From positions 41,939-105,938 of the forward strand of contig CAIJIT010000347.1 in assembly GCA_903820745.1 (NCBI GenBank): a stretch of 64,000 nucleotides of DNA, written 5' to 3'. The DNA is from an uncultured Burkholderiales bacterium (GTDB lineage Bacteria > Pseudomonadota > Gammaproteobacteria > Burkholderiales > Burkholderiaceae_C). The position numbers were made by a program, and so were the translations under genes. The notes below the pieces were generated by a model, which saw nothing but the letters and a program-made list of their open reading frames with translations, did no database searches and was not told the DNA's origin. This document shows positions 20,412 through 28,589 of this stretch, one piece after another (positions within the stretch are counted from its first letter, which is position 1; each line of letters begins with the position of its first letter).

Positions 20412-20735
20412 TTACACGGCCAGCTTGGCTGACACCAATCGGTTGATGCTGACACCTTGTTCGGCTGCCTCGGTGGCAAGACTGCGGTGCACCGAGGAGG
20501 GAATGCGAACCATAAACCGGCCGCTGTATTTCTTTTCCGCAAGCGCTTCAGGGACTGGCTCACCTGAGGCTGTCAACTCGTCAACCACATCCGCAACCAC
20601 CTGGCGGATGCCGGAGAGGGCTTTTTCAGGTGAAGGGGCCAGCCACGAGAGCGACGGGAATTCTGTGCAAAGACCGACATGCTCCTTGTCTTCGGCCGAC
20701 CAGGTGACCCGATAGGTGTAGTGATTGACGTTCAT
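20412..20735 (-). CDS. hicB: type II TA antitoxin, HicB family
   Basis: YRVTWSAEDKEHVGLCTEFPSLSWLAPSPEKALSGI; C-terminal RHH (GRFMVRIPSSVHRSLATEAAEQGVSINRLVSAKL). Confidence 0.88.
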   Translation of the reverse strand: MNVNHYTYRVTWSAEDKEHVGLCTEFPSLSWLAPSPEKALSGIRQVVADVVDELTASGEPVPEALAEKKYSGRFMVRIPSSVHRSLATEAAEQGVSINRLVSAKLAV

Positions 20736-20980
20736 GGTCTGGTTCCTAGCCGTTCAATTGCGGTCAAAACTTGCCGGACTTGATAGGCCTTCGCTTTGCC
20801 TTTGTCGTTCTGAATATTCACTCTTGGATTTCCTGGCCATGGCGTCTGGTAAATCGCGTGACTACTGCCGGCCTGCCTGGGTTTTCCAAAAAAGGATTCG
20901 CACACACGCTGCAAATCAGCAAAGCGCACATTGGCAGGCTCTGTCCTCATTTGCTCAAGGACTTTGCCAACAGCGATCAT
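20732..20980 (-). CDS. hicA: type II TA toxin, HicA family mRNA interferase
   Basis: GSSHAIYQTPWPGNPRVNIQNDKGKAKAYQVRQVLTAIERLG; overlaps hicB by 4 nt. Confidence 0.85.
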   Translation of the reverse strand: MIAVGKVLEQMRTEPANVRFADLQRVCESFFGKPRQAGSSHAIYQTPWPGNPRVNIQNDKGKAKAYQVRQVLTAIERLGTRP

Positions 20981-20990
20981 GACTCAAAGA

Positions 20991-21004
20991 TATCAATAGT
21001 GATA
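20991..21004. promoter_or_regulatory. candidate HicB operator
   Basis: Palindrome TATCA-ATAG-TGATA 11 nt upstream of the hicA start. Confidence 0.45.
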
Positions 21005-21035
21005 CTGAATGTCAACTCTCAGGCGGAGGCAACTT

Positions 21036-21068
21036 CCCCGCAATCCGCTGCGCTGCTTGTCGGGCTAC
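21036..21068 (+). repeat. 33-bp direct repeat copy 1
   Basis: CCCCGCAATCCGCTGCGCTGCTTGTCGGGCTAC; second copy at 21137 with one mismatch. Confidence 0.85.
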
Positions 21069-21083
21069 GGGATCGGTGGGTAG

Positions 21084-21116
21084 CCCGCATGGTTGGCCCG
21101 AAGGGCCGAATGCGGG
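21084..21116. repeat. REP-like inverted repeat between the two 33-bp repeats
   Basis: CCCGCAT-ggttGGCCCgaaGGGCCga-ATGCGGG style nested palindrome. Confidence 0.65.
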
Positions 21117-21136
21117 GATTTTTCGCGCTTGCAAAA

Positions 21137-21169
21137 CCCCGCAATCCGCTGTGCTGCTTGTCGGGCTAC
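21137..21169 (+). repeat. 33-bp direct repeat copy 2 (overlaps stop codon of the maoC-like gene)
   Basis: CCCCGCAATCCGCTGTGCTGCTTGTCGGGCTAC. Confidence 0.85.
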
Positions 21170-21639
21170 AAGCAGACTTCTGCAACTGGCATTGCTGCTG
21201 CCGGTCGCCGTTTGGCCGATGAGGTCGTCATGACGACGGCCTGGCCTTCAATGACCACCAGGTCGCCGACGCGGCAGGTGGTGTCTAGCGTGACGCGGCG
21301 CCTTGCCAGATCGATCGAGTGGACGACGACGCTGGCATGGACGGTCTGACCCGGGCGCACCGGGGCCAGGAAGTTGAGTTGCTGGCTGAGATAGATCGTG
21401 CCTGGCCCGGGCAATCGGTTGGCCACTGCCGCGGAGATCACGCTGGCGGTCAGGAAGCCATGGGCGATGCGCCCGCCGAAGCGGGTCGTCGCAGCAAACT
21501 CTTCGTTGATGTGCAAGGCGTTGTTGTCACCCGAGACACCGGCAAACAGCACGATGTCGGCCTCGGTGATGGTTTTGGAGAAGGTGGCCCGCATGCCCAG
21601 ATGCAGGTCTTCGATGTCGTAACCGTTCATGTCGTTCAT
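21166..21639 (-). CDS. MaoC family dehydratase
   Basis: FSKTITEADIVLFAGVSGDNNALHINEEFAATTRFGGRIAHGFLTASVIS hotdog hydratase motif. Confidence 0.88.
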   Translation of the reverse strand: MNDMNGYDIEDLHLGMRATFSKTITEADIVLFAGVSGDNNALHINEEFAATTRFGGRIAHGFLTASVISAAVANRLPGPGTIYLSQQLNFLAPVRPGQTVHASVVVHSIDLARRRVTLDTTCRVGDLVVIEGQAVVMTTSSAKRRPAAAMPVAEVCL

Positions 21640-21820
21640 TGCTGCATCCTTGTACGGCTCGACCGTCCGTTTGTCTTCATCAGCCATCACCCAGAGGGTG
21701 ACGGCCCTCGCAGGCGCAAGGCCCTGCGCAGGCAGGCCCTTGGTCCCGCTTAGCCAGTCGGCTTGTATCGCCGCCAGTCCTTCGTCAGCCATAAGGTCCT
21801 GCCGGACCTTATGCGCGGTC

Positions 21821-23617
21821 TTAGAACTGTGCGTCGGTGAGGGCCAGGGTGGTGGCGGCGCCGTGGAGGATGGCGTCGCGCAGCGCACCGGCTTCGGGCA
21901 ACACATGCAGGGCGTAATGATGGGCGGTGATGCGCTTGGCGGACAGGAACTCGGCATCGGTGCCTGAGCTTGCCAATTGCGCGCTGGCAGCGTCGGCTGC
22001 GCGAGCCATCAGCCAGCCGCCAATCACGGTGCCGCAGAGTTTCAGATAGGGCACCGCGCTGGCTGCGGCCGCATGCGGCGTGGCGCCCAGCAGGCCCTCG
22101 GTGGCTTGGCCCAAGGCCCGCAAGCCACGGTCCAGCGCGGCTGCAACTTCGCTCAGCAGGCCATCGCCCTGCCCGGCGATCAGGGCCGCGTCGGCATTCA
22201 TCGTTGCAATCAATTGTTGCATCGCTGCGGCGCCATCGCGGGCCAGTTTGCGGCCGATCAGGTCGTTGGCCTGGATCGCCGTCGTGCCTTCGTAGATGGT
22301 GGTGATGCGCGCATCGCGCAGATGCTGCGAGGCGCCGGTTTCTTCGATGAAGCCCATGCCGCCATGGATCTGCACGCCGTTCGAGGTGATGTCCAGCGCG
22401 TTTTCGGTGCACCAGCCTTTGACGATCGGGATCAGCAGGTCGACCCGTGTTTGGGCGCTGCTGCGCAGCAGCGGATCTTCATGCCCCTGCGCGCGATCCA
22501 TCTGGCCGGCGGTGTAATAGGCCAGCGCGCGCATCGCTTCGATGCGGGTCTTCATGCTCATCAACATACGCCGCACATCGGGGTGGCCGATGATGGTCTT
22601 GCTCGGTGCAGCGCCTGGCTCGGCGCTGCGGCCCATCGTCCGACCCTGCACCCGGTCGAGCGCGAAGCTGCGGGCCTGCTGGTAGGCGCGCTCCGATATG
22701 GCCACGCCTTCAAGGCCGACGTTCAGCCGTGCATGGTTCATCATCGTGAACATGCAAGCCAGGCCCTGATGCGGCTCGCCGACCATCCAGCCGATGGCGC
22801 CCTGCCCTTCACCAAAGCTCATCGATGCGGTGGCGCTGCCGTGGATCCCCAGCTTGTGTTCAATCGAGGTGCACAGCAGGTCGTTGCGCTCGCCCAGCGA
22901 ACCATCGGCGTTGACGAGGAACTTCGGACACAGGAACAGCGAGATGCCTTTGACTCCGGCAGGCGCATCGGGCAAGCGCGCCAGCACCAGATGAATGATG
23001 TTTTCGGCCATGTCATGCTCACCCCAGGTGATGAAGATCTTGCTGCCGCTGACGCGGTAGTGATCCCCCTCGGGGCTGGCTTTGCTGGCGATGGCGGCCA
23101 GATCGGAGCCGGCCTGCGGTTCGGTGATATTCATGGTGCCGGTCCAGCGGCCTTCAACCATCGCCGGCAGATAGATTTGTTGGAGCTCAGCGCTGCCATG
23201 GTGGGCAATCGCCTCGACCGCGCCGAGCGTCAGCATCTGGCAGAGCGAAAAAGCCATGTTCGATGACTTCCACATTTCCAGCACCGCTGTCGACAGCAGC
23301 GTCGGCAGGCCCTGGCCGCCGAACTCGGCACGCGCGGGCATGCCGTTCCAGCCGGTTTCGCAAAAGCCGCTATAGGCTTGCTTGAAGCCGTCGGCCGTGG
23401 TCACGACGCCGTCTTTCCAGCTGCAACCCTGCTGGTCGCCCTGCTGATTGATCGGCGCCAGCACATTGGCGGCAAACTTCGACGCTTCATCCAGGATCGC
23501 TTCGACCAGGTCGGCGCTGAGTTCCTGATTGGCTTGCTGGGCCAGCACGGCATCAAGCCCGCCGATTTCCTGCATCGTGAACAGCATGTCGCGCAAAGGG
23601 GCGGCGTATGGGCTCAT
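21821..23617 (-). CDS. acyl-CoA dehydrogenase
   Basis: ITEPQAGSDLAAIASKA, GGMGFIEETGASQHLRDARITTIYEGTTAIQANDLIGRKL. Confidence 0.9.
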   Translation of the reverse strand: MSPYAAPLRDMLFTMQEIGGLDAVLAQQANQELSADLVEAILDEASKFAANVLAPINQQGDQQGCSWKDGVVTTADGFKQAYSGFCETGWNGMPARAEFGGQGLPTLLSTAVLEMWKSSNMAFSLCQMLTLGAVEAIAHHGSAELQQIYLPAMVEGRWTGTMNITEPQAGSDLAAIASKASPEGDHYRVSGSKIFITWGEHDMAENIIHLVLARLPDAPAGVKGISLFLCPKFLVNADGSLGERNDLLCTSIEHKLGIHGSATASMSFGEGQGAIGWMVGEPHQGLACMFTMMNHARLNVGLEGVAISERAYQQARSFALDRVQGRTMGRSAEPGAAPSKTIIGHPDVRRMLMSMKTRIEAMRALAYYTAGQMDRAQGHEDPLLRSSAQTRVDLLIPIVKGWCTENALDITSNGVQIHGGMGFIEETGASQHLRDARITTIYEGTTAIQANDLIGRKLARDGAAAMQQLIATMNADAALIAGQGDGLLSEVAAALDRGLRALGQATEGLLGATPHAAAASAVPYLKLCGTVIGGWLMARAADAASAQLASSGTDAEFLSAKRITAHHYALHVLPEAGALRDAILHGAATTLALTDAQF

Positions 23618-23638
23618 GGGGATTCTCCGGTAAATTTT

Positions 23639-24607
23639 TTAATGACCTTGCTGCGGCGCCTTGTGGCCGCGCAAGGCCAGCAACTCACCGACCAGGCCGC
23701 GCCTGAAAGCCAGCACGCAGACAACAAAGATCGCGCCCATGATCACGGTGACCCAGGGGCCGACCTTGTCGGCCAATTCGTTCTCGAGCACGACGATGGT
23801 GAAGGCGCCGACCGCCGGGCCGAACAAGGTACCCAGCCCGCCGAGCAGCGTCATCAGCACGACCTCGCCCGACATATGCCAATGGGCATCGGTCAGCGAG
23901 GCCAGCTGGAACACCAAAGACTTCATGCCGCCCGCCACACCGGCGAGAAAGGCCGACAGCACGAAGGCCAGCAGCTTGTAACGCGCCACGTCATAGCCGA
24001 GCGAGATCGCGCGCGGCTCGTTTTCGCGGATCGCCTTGAGCACCTGGCCGAAGGGCGAACTGACGGTGCGCTGGATCAGCCAGAAACCGGCCAGGAAGAC
24101 CGCGAAGACGAAGAAGTACATCGCCAGGTTGTCGGTGAGGTCAATCAGGCCGAACAGCTTGCCACGCGGCACGCCCTGCAGGCCGTCCTCACCGCCGGTG
24201 AAAGGCAATTGCACAGCGAAGAAAAACACCAGTTGCGCCAACGCCAGCGTGATCATCGTCAGGTAGATGCCGGTGCGGCGGATCGACAGCGCGCCGAACA
24301 GCAACCCCAAGGCGGCGGCCGACAAACCACCCGCCAGGATCGACAGTTCGGGCGACAGGCCGAGCGCCTTGCTGAGCCAGGCGCAGACATAGGCCGCCGC
24401 GCCGAAAAACGCCGCATGGCCGAAGGACAGCAGGCCGGCAAAGCCGAGCAGCACGTTGAAAGCGCAGGCGAACAGTGCGAAACACAGCACCTTCATCAAA
24501 AAGGTCGGGTAGACGACGAAGGGCGCGATCAGGCCGATGACGATCAGCAGCCCATAGCCCCAGATCTGGCTCGAGGCTTGCTGGGTGCGAGAAATGTTGT
24601 TGCTCAT
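23639..24607 (-). CDS. branched-chain amino acid-type ABC transporter permease (LivM family), system 1
   Basis: Multi-TM; LLGFAGLLSFGHAAFFG motif; ATG at 24607. Confidence 0.9.
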   Translation of the reverse strand: MSNNISRTQQASSQIWGYGLLIVIGLIAPFVVYPTFLMKVLCFALFACAFNVLLGFAGLLSFGHAAFFGAAAYVCAWLSKALGLSPELSILAGGLSAAALGLLFGALSIRRTGIYLTMITLALAQLVFFFAVQLPFTGGEDGLQGVPRGKLFGLIDLTDNLAMYFFVFAVFLAGFWLIQRTVSSPFGQVLKAIRENEPRAISLGYDVARYKLLAFVLSAFLAGVAGGMKSLVFQLASLTDAHWHMSGEVVLMTLLGGLGTLFGPAVGAFTIVVLENELADKVGPWVTVIMGAIFVVCVLAFRRGLVGELLALRGHKAPQQGH

Positions 24608-24618
24608 GGGGGATTCCT

Positions 24619-25503
24619 TCAAGCCTGTTTGCCGAACAAGCCGGCAGGACGCACCAGCAGCACGGCGATCATCACGATGAAAATCACCACGCCCGAAGCT
24701 TCCGGATAAACGACCTTGGTCAGACCTTCGATCAAACCCAGGCCGAGGCCGGTGACGATGGCGCCGAGGATCGAACCCATGCCACCGATCACGACGACGG
24801 CGAAGACGACGATGATCAGGTTCGAGCCCATCAAGGGGTTGACCTGCACCACCGGTGCGGCTAGCACGCCGGCAAAACCGGCCAAGGCGACGCCGCCGGC
24901 ATAGGTGGCGGTGATCAGCACCGGCACATTGATGCCCAGCGCCTGCACCAGTTGCGGCCGCTCGGTTGCAGCGCGCAGCGTGGCGCCGAGCGAAGTGCGT
25001 TCGATCACGTACCAAGTGCCGAAACAAACCGTCAGCGCCGCCACCACGACCCAGCCGCGATACAGCGGCATGAACATGAAGCCAAGATTGATGCCGCCGG
25101 CCAGCTCTTCAGGCACCGAGTAGCTTTCGCCCGAAATGCCGAAAAAATAGCGCATCGTCCCTTCGGCGATCAGCGCCAGCCCGAAGGTCAGCAGCAGGCC
25201 ATAGAGATGGTCGAGTTTGTACAGGTGGCGCAACATCAGCCGCTCGATCAGCACGCCCAGCAGAGCCAGCAAGGCCGGCACCGCCAGCAGCGCCACCCAG
25301 TAGCTGACGCCGAACTGGGTCAGCCCGATCAAGGCCAGAAAAGCGCCCAGCATGTAGAGCGCGCCATGCGCAAAGTTGATGACGTTGAGCAGCCCGAAGA
25401 TGACCGCCAGCCCCAGGCTCAGCACGGCGTAGAACGAGCCGTTGATGAGCCCGAGCAGCAGTTGCCCGAACAGTTCCTGAGAGGTGATGCCGAAGATTTG
25501 CAT
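24619..25503 (-). CDS. branched-chain amino acid-type ABC transporter permease (LivH family), system 1
   Basis: LINGSFYAVLSLGLAVIFGLLNVINFAHGALYMLGAF. Confidence 0.92.
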   Translation of the reverse strand: MQIFGITSQELFGQLLLGLINGSFYAVLSLGLAVIFGLLNVINFAHGALYMLGAFLALIGLTQFGVSYWVALLAVPALLALLGVLIERLMLRHLYKLDHLYGLLLTFGLALIAEGTMRYFFGISGESYSVPEELAGGINLGFMFMPLYRGWVVVAALTVCFGTWYVIERTSLGATLRAATERPQLVQALGINVPVLITATYAGGVALAGFAGVLAAPVVQVNPLMGSNLIIVVFAVVVIGGMGSILGAIVTGLGLGLIEGLTKVVYPEASGVVIFIVMIAVLLVRPAGLFGKQA

Positions 25504-25585
25504 GCCTGATACCGATTGCTTGAAACCGCTTGCGTGAAACTGCGGCAATCCCCGCCTCGGGGTTGTGCCGCAGGGCCGGTCCGGC

Positions 25586-26794
25586 TTATTTCTTGATCAA
25601 GGGACAGGTCGATGCCGACAGCGGCTGGAAGGCCTCGGCCGCCGGGATCGTGGCACGCACGTTGTAATAGTCCCAAGGCGTCGTCGACTCTGACGGCTTC
25701 TTCACCTGCAGCAGGTACATGTCATGCACCATGCGGCCATCTGCACGGATCACGCCGTTCTTGGCAAAGAAGTCGTTGATCGGCGTCTTCTTCATCTGCG
25801 TCATCACGCGGGCGGTGTCGTCGCTGCCGATGGCCTTGACGGCCTTCAGGTAATGCATCACCGAGGAATATTGGCCGGCCTGGATCATCGTCGGCATGCG
25901 TTTTTGGAGGTCGAAGAAACGCTTCGACCAGGCGCGCGTGTCGTCGTTCAGGTTCCAGTAGAAACCTTCGGTCAGGTACATCGACTGGGTGGTCTTGAGG
26001 CCGAGCGAATGCACATCGGAGATGAACATCAGCAAGCCCGCCAATTGCTGCTTGGGCGTGATGCCGAATTCAGCTGCCTGCTTGATCGAATTGATGGTGT
26101 CGCCGCCGGCATTGGCCAGGCCGATGATCTGCGCGCCTGAAGCCTGGGCCTTGAGCAAGAAGGACGAAAAATCAGCGCCCGGAAACGGATGCCGAACCGC
26201 GCCGAGCACTTCGCCGCCATTGGCCTTGACGACTGCAGCGGCATCTTTCTCGAGCGAATGACCGAAAGCATAGTCAGCCGTCAGGAAGAACCATTTCTTG
26301 CCGCCCGACTGGGTCACGGCCTTGGCCGTGCCATTGGCCACCGCATAGGTGTCGTAGGTCCAGTGCACGGTGACGTCGTTGCAGTCTTCATTGGTGACGC
26401 GCGTCGACGCCGCGCCAGAAATCAAGGCGATGCGGTTCTTTTCCTTGGCGATTTTTTGCACCGCCAGGGCCACCGAAGTCGTGACCAGTTCCGACACCAC
26501 GTCAACGCCGCCGCGCTCGAACCATTCGCGCGCCTTGTTGGCAGCGATGTCGCCCTTATTCTGATGGTCGGCCGAGACCATTTCAATCTTGAACGCCGGC
26601 TTTTCCTTGGCCAGGAAATCGTCAATCGCCATTTGCGTGGCGACCACGGTGCCCTTGCCAGCCACGTCCGAATAGACGCCCGACAAGTCGGTCAGCACGC
26701 CGATGCGCACGACGCCGTCCGAGACCTGCGCCTGGGCGGCAGAGGCGATGGCTGCGCTGAGCGCGGCGACGAGGGTGAGGGTCTTGAACTTCAT
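25586..26794 (-). CDS. ABC transporter substrate-binding protein (LivK-like), system 1
   Basis: Signal peptide, VVRIGVLTDLSGVYSDVAGKGTVVATQMAIDDF. Confidence 0.9.
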   Translation of the reverse strand: MKFKTLTLVAALSAAIASAAQAQVSDGVVRIGVLTDLSGVYSDVAGKGTVVATQMAIDDFLAKEKPAFKIEMVSADHQNKGDIAANKAREWFERGGVDVVSELVTTSVALAVQKIAKEKNRIALISGAASTRVTNEDCNDVTVHWTYDTYAVANGTAKAVTQSGGKKWFFLTADYAFGHSLEKDAAAVVKANGGEVLGAVRHPFPGADFSSFLLKAQASGAQIIGLANAGGDTINSIKQAAEFGITPKQQLAGLLMFISDVHSLGLKTTQSMYLTEGFYWNLNDDTRAWSKRFFDLQKRMPTMIQAGQYSSVMHYLKAVKAIGSDDTARVMTQMKKTPINDFFAKNGVIRADGRMVHDMYLLQVKKPSESTTPWDYYNVRATIPAAEAFQPLSASTCPLIKK

Positions 26795-26842
26795 GGAAAG
26801 TCTCCGGTGCTTTTGAAAAGTGGATGGTGGGTGTTGCGCTGC

Positions 26843-27565
26843 TTAAACCCCGAGGAGTTGGTGCAGCATCTCGGTCTTGGATTCGAGTTCGTCCTGGGTC
26901 ACGGTGGCGACGATGCGGCCATGTTCGAGAACATAGTGGCGGTCGGCCAAGGGCGCGGCAAAGCGGAAGTTCTGCTCGACCAGCACGATCGTGTGGCCGC
27001 GGGACTTGAGCAGGCGGATCACCTCGCCGAGCTTCTTGACGATCACCGGGGCCAGGCCTTCGGTGATCTCGTCAAGCAGCAGCAGGCGTGCGCCGGTGCG
27101 CAGGATGCGCGCCATCGCCAGCATCTGCTGTTCACCGCCAGACAAGCGCATGCCGGGGCTGTCGCGGCGCTCGTAGAGGTTGGGGAACAAGGTGTAGATT
27201 TCGTCCAGCGTCATGCCGCCCGAGCGCACGATCGGTGGCAGCAGCAGGTTTTCTTCGGTGCTCAGGCCCGAGAAAATGCCGCGCTCTTCAGGGCAGTAAC
27301 CGATGCCCAGTCGCACGATATGGTGCGGCGCCAGGGCAGTGATCTCGGTGCCGTTGAGCATCACCGACCCGGTGCGCCGGTCGACCAGACCCATGATGGC
27401 TTTCAGCGTGGTCGAACGCCCGGAACCATTGCGACCCAGCAGCGTGACCAACTCACCTTCGTGGACCGTCAGGTCGATGCCGTGCAGGATATGCGACTCG
27501 CCGTAGAAGGCATGCAGGTCGTTGATGCGCAGGATTTCATTGCCCCTGGAATATGCGGATTTCAT
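26843..27565 (-). CDS. ABC transporter ATP-binding protein (LivF family), system 1; Walker A Arg variant
   Basis: LLGRNGSGRSTTLKAIMG, LSGGEQQMLAMARIL, LLLLDEITEGLAP. Confidence 0.92.
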   Translation of the reverse strand: MKSAYSRGNEILRINDLHAFYGESHILHGIDLTVHEGELVTLLGRNGSGRSTTLKAIMGLVDRRTGSVMLNGTEITALAPHHIVRLGIGYCPEERGIFSGLSTEENLLLPPIVRSGGMTLDEIYTLFPNLYERRDSPGMRLSGGEQQMLAMARILRTGARLLLLDEITEGLAPVIVKKLGEVIRLLKSRGHTIVLVEQNFRFAAPLADRHYVLEHGRIVATVTQDELESKTEMLHQLLGV

Positions 27566-28314
27566 GCTTCCACTCCGACATAAGCTTCCAGAACACGAGG
27601 GTCTTGCGACACCACCGAATAAGGCCCTTCGGCCAGGATCTGGCCGCGCTGCAGCACGGTGATGACATCGCTGAGCTTTTCAACCACCGACAGGTTGTGC
27701 TCGACCATCAGCACGGTGCGCTGGGCAGCCACCTTGCGGATCAGATCGGCGACGCGGTCGACGTCTTCATGGCCCATGCCCTGGGTCGGCTCGTCGAGCA
27801 GCATCAGTTCGGGATCGAGTGCCAGCGTGGTGGCGATCTCGAGTGCGCGTTTGCGGCCGTAAGGCATCTCGACCGCCAGGGTGCTGGCATATTGGCCGAG
27901 GTCGACTTGCTCAAGCAAGGCCATCGCCTGGCCGTTCAACTGGTTCAGGCTGGCGCCCGAGCGCCAGAAATGGAATGAAGTGCCAAGTTTTTGCTGCAAC
28001 GCGACGCGAACGTTTTCAAGCGCGGTCATATGGCCGAAGGTGGCCGAGATCTGGAACGAGCGGATCACGCCGCGCCTGGCGATCTGCGCCGGCTTTTCGG
28101 CTGAAATGTCGACGCCGTTGAAGTGGATGCTGCCCCTGGTCGGCTGCAAGAACTTGGTCAGCAGGTTGAAGACAGTGGTCTTGCCAGCGCCATTGGGGCC
28201 GATCAGCGCATGGATGGTGCCGCGCTTGACGCTCAGGTTGACGTCTTGAACTGCGCTGAAACCCTTGAATTCCTTGGTCAGGCCGCGGGTCTGCAAAATG
28301 ATGTCGTCAGACAT
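27562..28314 (-). CDS. ABC transporter ATP-binding protein (LivG family), system 1
   Basis: IGPNGAGKTTVFNLLTKFL, LMLLDEPTQGMG, MVEHNLSVVEKL; ATG at 28314; ATGA overlap with livF. Confidence 0.92.
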   Translation of the reverse strand: MSDDIILQTRGLTKEFKGFSAVQDVNLSVKRGTIHALIGPNGAGKTTVFNLLTKFLQPTRGSIHFNGVDISAEKPAQIARRGVIRSFQISATFGHMTALENVRVALQQKLGTSFHFWRSGASLNQLNGQAMALLEQVDLGQYASTLAVEMPYGRKRALEIATTLALDPELMLLDEPTQGMGHEDVDRVADLIRKVAAQRTVLMVEHNLSVVEKLSDVITVLQRGQILAEGPYSVVSQDPRVLEAYVGVEA

Positions 28315-28589
28315 GTGGTGGGTCCTCATGCGATGGCCGGAGCCGATTGCCTGGCTGGCGCGGGGCGCAGTCGACAGGGTCCGCCCGTTCCCACAGCAGC
28401 AGGGCGAGCGCAGCAGGCGCGATTTGCCTCGCGACTGTCCAGGCCGATTGGGTAGGGATTCGAACTCGTCATCTTGTCTCCGCATCAAGAATTCGCTTGC
28501 AGCCCGCCTCTTGCCGGGTGGGTCTGCTGCCGATGCGTGAATGATGACGAGGGACTGTTTCAACAGCCGCGCGAGAATGTAACGAATGA

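Noticed and set aside
23378-24709. 443-aa + strand ORF rich in Gln/Glu/Arg/His
   Set aside because: Antisense to livM and the acyl-CoA dehydrogenase; no family resemblance
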